A DNA stretch of 64,000 bases, taken from positions 1 to 64,000 of the forward strand of contig JAUIEZ010000001.1 of the NCBI GenBank assembly GCA_030429665.1. Reading direction: 5' to 3'. The stretch's first letter is position 1. Each line of letters begins with the position of its first letter. The DNA is from Gammaproteobacteria bacterium. Its GTDB lineage: Bacteria; Pseudomonadota; Gammaproteobacteria; Arenicellales; CAJQKF01. A program made the position numbers and the translations under genes. Below, piece after piece: positions 10,560 through 20,267 of this stretch. The notes beneath the pieces were generated by a model. It did no database searches. It was given only the letters and a program-made list of their open reading frames with translations, and had not been told where the DNA came from.

Positions 10560-10892
10560 CTATGCGGAGCCGAGCACCACGCCCACGTACACCAGGCCGT
10601 TGTCGATCTTGACCGGGTAGCGGCGTACCGGCGTGTCCGACGGATCGTGACGCGGCAACCCGGTGCGAATTTCGTAGCAGTAGGTCTCGCCGTCCAGGTA
10701 GACCAAACCGTCCTCGATGTAGCCGCTGGAAAGACTCGTGCTCGCGACCGGCGACTGGTCGGCGGTCGCGTAGAACTTGCCCCCGAGATTGAACAGGGCG
10801 ATCAGCTCGCCGTTGACTTCGACTTGCACGGCTTCTTCGTCGTCTATGTCCCGAGTGGAAGCCACCTCAAACCATCGCTTAAGCAATGTCAC
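10560..10892 (-). CDS. Rieske-fold (NirD-like) small protein lacking the Cys/His cluster motifs
   Basis: LIALFNLGGKFYATADQSPVASTSLSSGYIEDGLVYLDGETYCYEIRTGLP follows the Rieske pattern, but CPHxG and CPWHG positions read SPVAS and LDGET; GTG start at 10892. Confidence 0.65.
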   Translation of the reverse strand: MTLLKRWFEVASTRDIDDEEAVQVEVNGELIALFNLGGKFYATADQSPVASTSLSSGYIEDGLVYLDGETYCYEIRTGLPRHDPSDTPVRRYPVKIDNGLVYVGVVLGSA

Positions 10893-11142
10893 CTTCCGTA
10901 TCCGACGGGTAGCGGTTGACGTTCGGCGGGCACCCAACCATATCGCGATCGCCGCGAATATCGATACGGACCCGCGATCATTCCCCCGGTTCGCGCGCGG
11001 CGAGAGATGCCGATTCACGAGCGAGCGCCTACGCGGCGCATCGTCGGCGGGGGATGCCCGGCGCTTTCGCACCGACGCGGAGTTTATGTCATACCTTTGC
11101 GCATTTTGAATAGCCCCTGCCGGAAAAAAACACGACGATTCG

Positions 11143-12009
11143 TCACGAACCATGCATCATGTCCAACGCAAGGCGCGACAGGGGGCTGTCGGGCGCGTCG
11201 AGCTCCCGCATGATGGAGAAATGGTCGTGACCGGGCATGGCGCGCGCGCGCGTCGCCGGCCAGGCGTCGGCCAGCGCGAGGCTCTGGCGAGCGTACTCTT
11301 CGCCCTCGTTGCCGCCATACAGGAGTTCCAGGGGACCGGGATCTCGCTTGTTCAACAATATCGGGCTGTTTTCGGCCGCGGACGCCGCGTCCAGTTGAAG
11401 GTCGTCATTGAGAAAACACAACCGGATGGGTTCGAGGTCGAACAGACCGCTGACGGACAACCCGCCGCGCACCACCGACGCCGGACAAGCCGGGTCCACC
11501 GCCGGCCAGTCGGTGGCCATCATCATCGCCACCAGGTGACCGCCCGCCGAATGGCCCGAAACGTAGATTCGATCGGGATCGCCGCCGAACTCGCCCACGT
11601 GCTGGTGTAGCCATGCGACGGCCCGGCGGCACTGGAACACCAGCGTCGCCATGTCGACCGCCGGAACCAGCGAGTAGTTGACGACCACCGACATGGCGCC
11701 CGCCGGCACGAAGGCACCGGCGACGAAGCTGAAATCGTCCTTGTGCAGGGCGCGCCAGTACCCGCCGTGAAAGAAGACGTTGACCGGCTTCGGTTCTCCT
11801 CCGGAGCCGGCGCCGAAAATATCGAGCACCTCGTCGCCGCCCGTACCGTAGGGCACGTCCAGGACACCGCCGAATCGGCGTCGGGCGCCGGCGCTGCGTT
11901 GCTTGTACCAGGCGATATGATCGGCCGAATCGCTCACCTTGCGGCGGTTATCGTACTCCCGGTCGAGCGCGGCCCGGGTGAAGTGGCGGAAAACCAGCGG
12001 ATCATTCAT
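11143..12009 (-). CDS. Alpha/beta-hydrolase, arylformamidase (kynurenine formamidase)-like
   Basis: VNVFFHGGYWRALHKDDF and RIYVSGHSAGGHLVAMM motifs (HGGYW, GHSAG). Confidence 0.8.
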   Translation of the reverse strand: MNDPLVFRHFTRAALDREYDNRRKVSDSADHIAWYKQRSAGARRRFGGVLDVPYGTGGDEVLDIFGAGSGGEPKPVNVFFHGGYWRALHKDDFSFVAGAFVPAGAMSVVVNYSLVPAVDMATLVFQCRRAVAWLHQHVGEFGGDPDRIYVSGHSAGGHLVAMMMATDWPAVDPACPASVVRGGLSVSGLFDLEPIRLCFLNDDLQLDAASAAENSPILLNKRDPGPLELLYGGNEGEEYARQSLALADAWPATRARAMPGHDHFSIMRELDAPDSPLSRLALDMMHGS

Positions 12010-12793
12010 TCCGTTCTCTCCGGGTCGGTGACTTGTAGGGCTCGAACCATTGAAGGCCGGCATCGGTGCCACGGCGGGGTAAATACTCGGCGCCGACGAA
12101 CCCCCGGTAGCCCGCGTCGTCCATGGCCTCGAACAACCACGGGTAGTCCACCTCGCCGGCATCGGGTTCGCCGCGATCGTGAACGGCCGCGACCTGCACG
12201 TGGCCGATCACCGCCAGGTGCCGCGCCATTCGTCGCAGCAGGCTGCCCTCGGTCAGCTGGACGTGGTAGCAGTCGAACAGCATCCGCAGGTTCCGAGCAC
12301 CCAGTTCCTCGATGATCTCCCGGGCCGCGGCCACCCGGTGCAGGAAGTAGCCCGGCCGGTCAACGCGGTTGATCGGTTCGATGAGAATTCCGACGCCCAG
12401 CGGCGCGGCCAGCGTCACCGCGTGGGCGAGATTGTTGCAAAAGACCGTCCGCGCCGCGCGCCCTTCGGCGAAGCCCGCCATGACGTGGACGTGGCGCGCA
12501 CCCACGATGCGGGCAAATTCCAGGGCTTGCTCGATGCCGGCACGTGCCTCCGCCTCGCGGCCCGGAACGGCGGCAAGCCCGAATTCGCCGCGAGCGACAT
12601 CGCCCGGCGGCGTGTTGAGCGAGATCATCGTCGTACCGGTTTGGTCGAGCACCGCGCGCAGAGCGGCTGCGTCCTCGCCGTAGGGCCAATGGCACTCCAC
12701 CGCCGGGAACCCCGCCGCCGCGGCGGCCCGCACGCGGTCGACGAGCGGGCATTCCGCCCACAGGAAACCGAGATTGGCCGAGAATCGGGGCAC
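12002..12793 (-). CDS. hyi: Hydroxypyruvate isomerase-like TIM-barrel protein
   Basis: SANLGFLWAECPLVDRVRAAAAAGFPAVECHWPY...IEPINRVDRPGYFLHR...LFDCYHVQ, Hyi signature. Confidence 0.85.
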   Translation of the reverse strand: MPRFSANLGFLWAECPLVDRVRAAAAAGFPAVECHWPYGEDAAALRAVLDQTGTTMISLNTPPGDVARGEFGLAAVPGREAEARAGIEQALEFARIVGARHVHVMAGFAEGRAARTVFCNNLAHAVTLAAPLGVGILIEPINRVDRPGYFLHRVAAAREIIEELGARNLRMLFDCYHVQLTEGSLLRRMARHLAVIGHVQVAAVHDRGEPDAGEVDYPWLFEAMDDAGYRGFVGAEYLPRRGTDAGLQWFEPYKSPTRRERNE

Positions 12794-12817
12794 GCCGGGA
12801 GACCCGGGGCCGTCGGC

Positions 12818-13795
12818 TCAGGGCACCAGGATCGTGGAACCGGTGGTCTTGCGCGCCTCGAGATCACGCTGGGCCTGGGCCGCCTCCGCCAGCGGATATT
12901 CCTGGTTGATCTCGATCTTCACCTTGCCCGACGTCACCATGTCGAACAACTCGTTCGCCATCGCCACCATGTCCTCGCGCGCGGCCGTGTAGGTCATCAA
13001 CGTGGGCCGCGTCAGGAACAGCGAGCCCTTCTGCGCCAGCGTGCCGGGATTGAAATTCTCGATCGGGCCGGTGGCGTTGCCGAACGTCACCATCATGCCG
13101 AGCGGCCGCAGGCAGTCCAGCGACCCCATGAACGTGTCGCGGCCGATGGAGTCGTAAACCACGTGCACGCCCTTGCCGCCGGTTATCTCCTTGACGCGCT
13201 CGACGAAGTCCTCCTCGCGGTAGTTGATCACGTGATGGCAGCCGTGCGCCTTGGCCAGCTCGCCCTTGGCGTCCGAGCCGACGGTCCCGATGGTGGTGGC
13301 GCCGAGCGCGTCCAGCCATTGACAGGCAATCAGCCCCACGCCGCCGGCCGCGGCGTGCAACAGCACCATGTCGCCCTTTTGCACCTCGTAGGTGCGTCGC
13401 ACCAGGTACTGGACGGTCATGCCCTGCAGCATCATGGCAGCGGCGTGACGGTCGTCGATGGCGTCGGGCAGCTTGATCAGGCGGTGTGCCGGCATCAATC
13501 GCTCGGTGGCGTAGGCACCGAGCGGCGGGTTGGCGTAGGCGACGCGATCGCCGGGAGAAAACTCGCTGACGCCGTCACCCACCGCGTCCACCACGCCTGC
13601 TGCCTCCATGCCGATGACCGCGGGCAGGTCGTTGATCGGGTACAGTCCGCTGCGGTGGTAAACGTCTATGAAGTTCAGGCCGACGGCGGTCTGCTTCAAC
13701 CGCACCTCGCCTGCGCCCGGATCGCCCACATCGACGTCTTCGTAGCGGAGTTGCTCGGGTCCGCCCTGTTCGTGGATGCGTACGGCTTTGGCCAT
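12818..13795 (-). CDS. qorA: NADPH:quinone oxidoreductase (zeta-crystallin type)
   Basis: MAKAVRIHEQGGPEQLRYEDVDVGDPGAGEVRLKQTAVGLNFIDVYHRSGLY and LLHAAAGGVGLIACQWLDALGATTIGTV. Confidence 0.9.
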   Translation of the reverse strand: MAKAVRIHEQGGPEQLRYEDVDVGDPGAGEVRLKQTAVGLNFIDVYHRSGLYPINDLPAVIGMEAAGVVDAVGDGVSEFSPGDRVAYANPPLGAYATERLMPAHRLIKLPDAIDDRHAAAMMLQGMTVQYLVRRTYEVQKGDMVLLHAAAGGVGLIACQWLDALGATTIGTVGSDAKGELAKAHGCHHVINYREEDFVERVKEITGGKGVHVVYDSIGRDTFMGSLDCLRPLGMMVTFGNATGPIENFNPGTLAQKGSLFLTRPTLMTYTAAREDMVAMANELFDMVTSGKVKIEINQEYPLAEAAQAQRDLEARKTTGSTILVP

Positions 13796-13921
13796 TTCGA
13801 TATCACTCCCGTTTCGATGGTCGGCCGCCGATTATGACCCATCGGGCGGATTTCTCAATCCGCCCCGCGCCCGCGCCGGACATGCACGGGATGACGTCGT
13901 CGTTCGATGGGTTCGCCCCCC

Positions 13922-15382
13922 CTACAACTTGATGCAAACGTTCTTCAGCTCGGTGTAGAACTCGAACGAATGCACCCCGCCTTCACGGCCGATGCCGGAG
14001 TGTTTCATGCCGCCGAAGGGCGTTCGCAGATCGCGCAGGAACCAGGAATTGACCCAGACGATACCGGCCTCGAGCCGGGCCGCCACGCGGTGGGCGCGGG
14101 CGAGGTTCTCCGTCCACACCGCCCCGGCAAGGCCGTAGCGCGTGTCGTTGGCCAGCGCCACCACCTCGTCCTCGTCGTCGAAGGGTCGAACATGGCAGCA
14201 GGGGCCGAATATCTCCTCGCGCACCGGCGCGGCGTCGTCGGCCAGGCCCGTCCAGATGGTCGGCTGCACCCAGTGACCGCCGGCAAGGTCGTCCGGAAGG
14301 TCCGGCACGCCTCCGCCGGTGACCACCGTGGCGCCGGCCTCGAGCGCCTGCTTGTAGTAGCCGAGCACCTTGGCGCGATGCGTCGCGCTGATCAGCGGAC
14401 CGATGGTGGTGGTCTCGTCGTTCCATGCACCGGGCCTGAGTTCTTCGGCCGTTTTCGCGAGACGTTCCACGAAGTCGTCGAACAGGGGCCGCTGCACGTA
14501 GACGCGCTCCGTGCCGAGGCAGACCTGGCCGCAATTGGCGAAGACCGAGCGCATGGTGCCCTCCAGCGCCTTGTCGAGGTCACAGTCGGCGAACACGATG
14601 CCCGGGTTCTTGCCGCCCAGTTCGAAAGACACCTGGGTGACGTGCGGCGCGCAGCCCGCCATGATGGCGGAACCGGTAATGCTCTCGCCGGTAAAGGTCA
14701 CGCCGTCGACCCCCGGATGGCCGGCGAGATACTCCCCGGCCGAGTCGGGCCCGAAACCGTGCACGACGTTGAACACGCCGCGCGGCACCCCGACCTCATT
14801 CATCACGCCGGCCAACAGTGCCGTGGTATGCGGCGTCTCCTCGGACGGCTTTACCACCACCGTGTTGCCGCAGGCCAGCGCCGGTCCGACTTTCCATGTC
14901 ATGAGCAGTAGCGGCAGGTTCCACGGGCACACCACTGCGATCACGCCCTTGGGGCGGCGCAGGGCATAGTTGAGAGCGCCCTCGCCGTCCGGCGTGTCGA
15001 GCATGAAACTTTCCGTGGGAACGTTCTTGACCAGGTCGGCGAATATCCTGAAATTCGCCGCGCCGCGCGGTATGTCGATTCGGGAAGCCAGCGAGGCGGG
15101 TTTGCCGGTATCGAGGCACTCGGCCGCCAGAAACTCGTCGAACCGTTGCTCGATGCGCGCGGCCACCTGGTGCAGCAACGCCATGCGTCGCTCGGTGGGC
15201 AAGCGGCCCCACGGGCCCGTCAGCGCCTCGCGCGCGGCGGCCACCGCCGCGTCGACCTCGGCGCGGCCCGCCTCGTGCACGATACCGATGACCTTCCCGG
15301 TCGCGGGATCGACATCCTCGAACGTCACCCCGGAGGCGGACGGCACGTCCTCGCCGTCGATGAACTGTCGGATCTCGAACAT
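13922..15382 (-). CDS. Aldehyde dehydrogenase, 2-hydroxymuconate/2-aminomuconate semialdehyde dehydrogenase type
   Basis: VTFTGESITGSAIM, FELGGKNPGIVFADCDLDKA and NCGQVCLGTERVYVQ; next to HAO, ACMSD and deaminase genes. Confidence 0.85.
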   Translation of the reverse strand: MFEIRQFIDGEDVPSASGVTFEDVDPATGKVIGIVHEAGRAEVDAAVAAAREALTGPWGRLPTERRMALLHQVAARIEQRFDEFLAAECLDTGKPASLASRIDIPRGAANFRIFADLVKNVPTESFMLDTPDGEGALNYALRRPKGVIAVVCPWNLPLLLMTWKVGPALACGNTVVVKPSEETPHTTALLAGVMNEVGVPRGVFNVVHGFGPDSAGEYLAGHPGVDGVTFTGESITGSAIMAGCAPHVTQVSFELGGKNPGIVFADCDLDKALEGTMRSVFANCGQVCLGTERVYVQRPLFDDFVERLAKTAEELRPGAWNDETTTIGPLISATHRAKVLGYYKQALEAGATVVTGGGVPDLPDDLAGGHWVQPTIWTGLADDAAPVREEIFGPCCHVRPFDDEDEVVALANDTRYGLAGAVWTENLARAHRVAARLEAGIVWVNSWFLRDLRTPFGGMKHSGIGREGGVHSFEFYTELKNVCIKL

Positions 15383-15442
15383 GTCTGCACCTGCTGGTTG
15401 AACCGGGCCGCCGCCCGGGATATCGACCCTAGTCCCGTCATA

Positions 15443-15468
15443 GGCAAAAATAAAATTATATTTACGCC
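15443..15468. promoter_or_regulatory. AT-rich imperfect palindrome between divergent ALDH and LysR genes
   Basis: GGCAAAAATAAAATTATATTTACGCC, 20/26 positions self-complementary; minus-strand core AAATATAATTTTATTTTT recurs at 16519-16536. Confidence 0.55.
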
Positions 15469-15504
15469 CCGAACGCCTCCAAAAAGTTATATCCGAACGA
15501 TCTC

Positions 15505-16443
15505 ATGCATCGCATCGACGTCAATCTCCTCAATACACGCCTGAAACTGCGCCAGCTGGTCGCGTTTCACACGGTCCACGAACTCGGCTCACTGGTAAAG
15601 GCGGCGAGGAGGCTCAATGTTACCCAACCCGCCCTGACTCGCACCATTCGAGAACTCGAAGCCCTGTTCGGCAATCCCTTGTTCGTTCGCGGCAATCGCG
15701 GCCTCGCGCCGACCCTGTTCGGCGAGGCGCTGGCGAAGCGCGTCGCGTCCATTCTCGCCGAGATACGATACACGGCCGACGAGTTGAACGCCTTGAGCCA
15801 TGCCGACGCGGGCCACGTGGTGGTAGGCACGGTCGTATCCGCGTCCGCGTACCTCCTGCCGGCGGCTATCGCAGCCATCAAGCAGCAATCTCCCGCCAAC
15901 GTGGTGAGCGTGCGGGAAGCAACCAACGACGTCCTCGTTCCGGCGCTCGCCGGCGGGGAAATCGACATGATCGTCTGGCGCATCCCGGAGGAACCGCAGG
16001 AAGGCGTTCACCACCGGATCCTGTACACGGACGACCTCGCGGTGGTCGTACGTCCCGACCACCCCCTGGCACGGCGCCGCACGCTGCGGCTCGCCCAGAC
16101 GGTCGATTTTCCCTGGATCGTGCCGGTCGCCGAGTCGCCGGTCAGGCGCATCGTCGACGAATCCTTTTACGCCGCGAAGCTCGAACCGCCGTCGAACATC
16201 GTCGAGTCGCTGTCCATACTGACCAATATCGGCCTCATGGCCCGCACCGACTCGGTCGCCATGCTGCCCCGAACCGCCGCCGAGCGATTCGTGCGCGAGG
16301 GCGTGGCGGTCGAGCTGCCGGTCAATGGGCTGGCACCTTTCGGCGACGTCGGTATATCCACCTGGAAGGACCGGGAGTTGCCGCCGGCCGCGCGGCGCTT
16401 GCTTCAGTGCCTGGTGGACGTGACACCGGATCGGCCGGCGTAA
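15505..16443 (+). CDS. LysR-family transcriptional regulator
   Basis: N-terminal LysR HTH LRQLVAFHTVHELGSLVKAARRLNVTQPALTRTIRELEALFGNPLFVR. Confidence 0.92.
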   Translation: MHRIDVNLLNTRLKLRQLVAFHTVHELGSLVKAARRLNVTQPALTRTIRELEALFGNPLFVRGNRGLAPTLFGEALAKRVASILAEIRYTADELNALSHADAGHVVVGTVVSASAYLLPAAIAAIKQQSPANVVSVREATNDVLVPALAGGEIDMIVWRIPEEPQEGVHHRILYTDDLAVVVRPDHPLARRRTLRLAQTVDFPWIVPVAESPVRRIVDESFYAAKLEPPSNIVESLSILTNIGLMARTDSVAMLPRTAAERFVREGVAVELPVNGLAPFGDVGISTWKDRELPPAARRLLQCLVDVTPDRPA

Positions 16444-16516
16444 AGGCGCGGCCCGCGGCGCCCTGTCGATCGGCAAGGCAACGGATCTGATATAACCGTT
16501 TTGATCGAAAATTCAC

Positions 16517-16539
16517 GCAAATATGATTTTATCTTTCCG
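16517..16539 (+). promoter_or_regulatory. Second copy of the AT-rich motif, upstream of the ridA-like/HAO/ACMSD genes
   Basis: GCAAATATGATTTTATCTTTCCG; core matches 16/18 with the motif at 15446-15463 (minus strand). Confidence 0.55.
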
Positions 16540-16559
16540 ATCGCGGACGCTATCGTAGC

Positions 16560-17018
16560 GTGGTAAACGACGACCACTCGGTAACGGTGAACAAAGACAG
16601 CGCAGTCATTCCAGGCAAGGCGGTCCCCCGGGGCAGCTTCCCGCACTATCGGCGCGCGGGCGATTTCATCTACGTGTCCGGCACCAGCGCGCGGCGCGCC
16701 GACAACAGCATCGCCGGGGCGTCGGCGGACGAGCTCGGCACCACGGTACTCGACATTCGCGAGCAAACCCGGGCCGTGATCGAGAACGTGCGCGATATTC
16801 TCGCCGAGGCCGGGGCGCGGCTCGCCGACGTGGTGGAAATCTCCACTTTCCTGGTCAACATGAACGACTTTGCCGGATACAACGAGGTGTATGCGGAATT
16901 TTTCGACGCCGGCGGGCCGGCGCGCACCACCGTGGCCGTGCACCAGCTTCCCCACCCGCACCTGCTGATCGAGATCAAGGCGGTGGCGTACGCGCCGCGC
17001 CAGGAGGACATACCGTGA
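16560..17018 (+). CDS. RidA/YjgF-family protein, probable 2-aminomuconate deaminase
   Basis: [11 protein letters not shown]...[29 protein letters not shown]...[24 protein letters not shown]; context with HAO and ACMSD. Confidence 0.8.
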   Translation: MVNDDHSVTVNKDSAVIPGKAVPRGSFPHYRRAGDFIYVSGTSARRADNSIAGASADELGTTVLDIREQTRAVIENVRDILAEAGARLADVVEISTFLVNMNDFAGYNEVYAEFFDAGGPARTTVAVHQLPHPHLLIEIKAVAYAPRQEDIP

Positions 17019-17569
17019 AGATTCACGAGCGATTCAGGGCGTTCAATTTCCAGTGTTGGATCGACGAGCACCTGGAAGAACTCAAGCCGCCGGTCGCCAA
17101 CCGGCACCTGTTCGACGAGAAGACGAACATGGTGGTCATGGTGATCGGCGGACCCAACCAGCGCGTCGACTTTCACGACGATCCGTCCGAGGAGTTCTTC
17201 TACCAGTTGCGCGGCGACATGGTGCTGAAGATCTGCGAGGACGGGAAAATCTCCGACGTACCCATCCGCGAGGGCGAGGTGTTCTTCCTGCCGCCGCACG
17301 TGCGCCATTCGCCCCAACGGCCCGTGCCCGGCTCGGTGGGACTGGTCGTCGAGGGACAGCGCGCCCCCGGCGCGAAGGACGGCTTCGAGTGGTACTGCTT
17401 CGAGTGCGGCGCGCGGGTTCACCGCGTCGAGATCACCCTCGCGGATATCGTGAAGGATCTGCCGCCGCTGTTCGACACCTTCTACGAAAGCCTCGAACAT
17501 CGCACCTGCGGCGAATGCGGCACCGTGCATCCCGGCAAGGAGCCGCCGGCAAACTGGGTGACGCTTTGA
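17015..17569 (+). CDS. nbaC: 3-hydroxyanthranilate 3,4-dioxygenase
   Basis: [34 protein letters not shown], and C-terminal CFECG/CGECG rubredoxin-like Cys pairs. Confidence 0.93.
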   Translation: MKIHERFRAFNFQCWIDEHLEELKPPVANRHLFDEKTNMVVMVIGGPNQRVDFHDDPSEEFFYQLRGDMVLKICEDGKISDVPIREGEVFFLPPHVRHSPQRPVPGSVGLVVEGQRAPGAKDGFEWYCFECGARVHRVEITLADIVKDLPPLFDTFYESLEHRTCGECGTVHPGKEPPANWVTL

Positions 17570-17594
17570 CGACCACCGGCGCGGCGCGACTCCC

Positions 17595-18590
17595 ATGAGC
17601 CCGGTCATCGACATGCACACCCACTTCTACCCCGTCGTCGGTCGCGACGAGGCGTGTCGATACGACCCGCACCACGGACCGTGGCTGAGAATCGACGGCG
17701 GCGACCGCGGCATGCTGATGCGCGGCGAGGAGGCCTTCCGACCCGTGTACAGCGCCTGCTGGGACGGCGGGCGGCGCATCGAGGAGATGGACCGGGACGG
17801 CGTCGACGTGCAGGTCCTGAGCGCGACGCCGCTCCTGTTCGGCTACCTTCACGACGCCCGCAAGACGCACGATTGGGCGAAAAGGATCAACGACATGGCG
17901 CTCGAAATCTGCGCCTGCAAGCCGGATCGGCTGAAGGCGCTGGCGCAGGTGCCGTTGCAGGACGTCGAGCTCGCCTGCGGCGAGGCCAGCCGGGCGCGCG
18001 AGGCGGGTCACATCGGCGTGCAGATCGGCAATCACGTCGGCGAGCGCAACCTGGATGACGCGACCATCGTCGAGTTTCTCACCCACTGCGCGAACGAGGA
18101 CATTCCGGTCCTGGTACATCCGTGGGACATGATGGCCCGCGAGCGCATGCCGAAATACATGCTGCAATGGCTGGTGGGCATGCCCGCCGAAACCCAGCTC
18201 GGCATCCTGTCACTGATTCTCTCCGGCGCTTTCGAGCGCATCCCCGACAGCCTGCGCATCTGCTTCGCCCACGGGGGCGGCAACTTCGCCTTCCAGCTGG
18301 GACGCGTGGACAATGCCTGGCACTGCCGCGACATCGTCCGCGAGCACTGCCCGAAGGCGCCGTCCAGCTATGTCGACCGCTTTCACGTCGACTCGGCGGT
18401 CTTCAGCGACGCATCACTGTCACTCCTGGCCGAGATCATGGGCACCGACAGGATCATGCTCGGTTCGGACTACCCTTTCCCGCTGGGCGAACAACGGGTC
18501 GGCGGGCTGGTACGTACCAGCGAGAGGCTGGACGACGAAGCCAAGTGGCGGATTCTCGGCGGCAACGCAAACGCATTCTTCGGACTTTGA
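17595..18590 (+). CDS. nbaD: 2-amino-3-carboxymuconate-6-semialdehyde decarboxylase (ACMSD)
   Basis: Amidohydrolase-2 fold: [75 protein letters not shown]. Confidence 0.92.
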   Translation: MSPVIDMHTHFYPVVGRDEACRYDPHHGPWLRIDGGDRGMLMRGEEAFRPVYSACWDGGRRIEEMDRDGVDVQVLSATPLLFGYLHDARKTHDWAKRINDMALEICACKPDRLKALAQVPLQDVELACGEASRAREAGHIGVQIGNHVGERNLDDATIVEFLTHCANEDIPVLVHPWDMMARERMPKYMLQWLVGMPAETQLGILSLILSGAFERIPDSLRICFAHGGGNFAFQLGRVDNAWHCRDIVREHCPKAPSSYVDRFHVDSAVFSDASLSLLAEIMGTDRIMLGSDYPFPLGEQRVGGLVRTSERLDDEAKWRILGGNANAFFGL

Positions 18591-18733
18591 GCCGCGGCCG
18601 CTGACGGCCCTGGACGCCCGCACCGCTGCAAGCACTTTCAGGACAGGTTCGGTATGATCCGGCTCCTGCACGTTTCCCCAAATTCAATCGACAACGCCCG
18701 GATCGATAATACGCCGGTGCGTGAGGAGGCTAT

Positions 18734-19522
18734 ATGGACCTGGACCTGAAAGGTCGGCGTGCGCTGGTATGCGGCAGCAGCCAGGGCATCGGCCGCGCAT
18801 GCGCCCTGGAACTGTCGGCGCTCGGTTGCGGCGTGACGTTGCTGGCGCGCAATCGCGAACGTCTCGAGAGCGTGCTGAAGCAGCTCGACACCGCTCGCGG
18901 CCAGCTTCATCACGTACTGGTCGCCGACTTCGGCGACCCTGCCGCGGTGCGCGACGTGGTCAAAGGGCATGTTACCGACACCGGCCCCATCGAGATCCTC
19001 GTCAACAACAGCGGCGGTCCGCCGCCGGGGCCGGCCCTCGAAGCCGAACCGTCCGAGTACCTGGACGCGCTGAATCGCCACCTCCTGACGTTTCACAACC
19101 TGGCACAGGTTCTCGCGCCCGGCATGAAGGCGCAGGGTTACGGCCGCATACTCAACGTCATTTCCACTTCGGTGAAGCAACCGATACCCAACCTGGGCGT
19201 ATCGAACACCGTGCGTGGCGCGGTGGCGAACTGGGCCAAGACCCTGGCAGGCGAGCTCGGCCCGTTCGGCATCACGGTCAATAACGTGTTGCCGGGCGCC
19301 ACCGAGACGGATCGTCTGAAGACGGTCATGACGGCACGGGCCCGGAAGCAGGGCCTGACATTGGAGCAGGTGTCGGAGAACGACAAGCAAGGCATTGCCC
19401 TGCGGCGCTTCGCCGAGCCGTCCGAATTCGCCGCGGTACTCGCCTTCCTCGCCTCGCCGGCAGCCGGCTACGTGACCGGCATCAACCTGCCGGTGGACGG
19501 CGGACGCACGTTGTCGTTGTAG
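18734..19522 (+). CDS. SDR-family oxidoreductase
   Basis: RRALVCGSSQGIGRA and LVNNSGG motifs, C-terminal GINLPVDGGRTLSL; the usual YxxxK region is atypical (LGVSNTVRGA). Confidence 0.85.
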   Translation: MDLDLKGRRALVCGSSQGIGRACALELSALGCGVTLLARNRERLESVLKQLDTARGQLHHVLVADFGDPAAVRDVVKGHVTDTGPIEILVNNSGGPPPGPALEAEPSEYLDALNRHLLTFHNLAQVLAPGMKAQGYGRILNVISTSVKQPIPNLGVSNTVRGAVANWAKTLAGELGPFGITVNNVLPGATETDRLKTVMTARARKQGLTLEQVSENDKQGIALRRFAEPSEFAAVLAFLASPAAGYVTGINLPVDGGRTLSL

Positions 19523-19571
19523 CGCGCACGATCATTAATTACGGCCATGCAATCGAGGCACGGCCGACACG

Positions 19572-20267
19572 ATGGAGAGTCATTCCTTGCAAGTTTCCGG
19601 CAGACTCGCGGATCGGCGTGCGGTGGTCACGTCGTCCACGAAATTCATGGGGCCGGCGATTTCCGCCTTGTTCACCGAGGCGGGCGCCGACGTATTGGCC
19701 GACGACCGTGACCTCGCGGCGCCGGGCGCCGTCGACGAACTGGCCGCCGAGGCAGGTGCCGTCGACATCCTGGTGGCCAACCTGGCGGGCAAGAACCCGA
19801 AATCTTCCGTTGCCGACACCACGGACAGCGCGTTCAAGGAAATGTTCGATGTCATGGTGTACCCGCTGCATCGATTGGTGCGCGTCTTCTCGAGCGCGAT
19901 GATCGCGCGCGGCGGCGGCAAGATCGTGGTCATCGGCAGCGCCTCGGCGCTTCGCGGCATGCCGAACTGGTGCGCCTACAGCGCCGCGCGCGGCGCGCAA
20001 GTCGCCTACGTGCGGGCGGTCGGCACGGAACTGGCCCCGCGAAACGTGCAGGTCAACGCCATCGCCCAGTCATTCGTCGAGAACCCGGACTACTTCCCGC
20101 CGGCATACCAGGCCACCGAGGAATTCCGCGCCCGTATCGCTTCGGTACCCGCGGGCCGCCTGGCGAGTGGCCGGGAGGCCGCGGCGGCCGCGCTGTACCT
20201 GGCATCGGACGAGAGCGACTTCCTGGTCGGCCAGGTGCTGCCCTTTGCCGGAGGATGGATTACATGA
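19572..20267 (+). CDS. SDR-fold protein, candidate halohydrin dehalogenase
   Basis: TSSTKFMG fits T-X4-(F/Y)-X-G in place of the cofactor Gly motif; S-X12-Y-X3-R in GSASALRGMPNWCAYSAAR; NPDYFPPAY loop. Confidence 0.7.
   Translation: MESHSLQVSGRLADRRAVVTSSTKFMGPAISALFTEAGADVLADDRDLAAPGAVDELAAEAGAVDILVANLAGKNPKSSVADTTDSAFKEMFDVMVYPLHRLVRVFSSAMIARGGGKIVVIGSASALRGMPNWCAYSAARGAQVAYVRAVGTELAPRNVQVNAIAQSFVENPDYFPPAYQATEEFRARIASVPAGRLASGREAAAAALYLASDESDFLVGQVLPFAGGWIT

Noticed and set aside
12179-13837. 552-aa plus-strand ORF over hyi and qor
   Set aside because: Antisense shadow ORF; the minus strand encodes two well-recognised enzymes.
13907-14911. 334-aa plus-strand ORF over the ALDH gene
   Set aside because: Antisense shadow ORF; His/Arg/Gly-rich and no recognisable motif.
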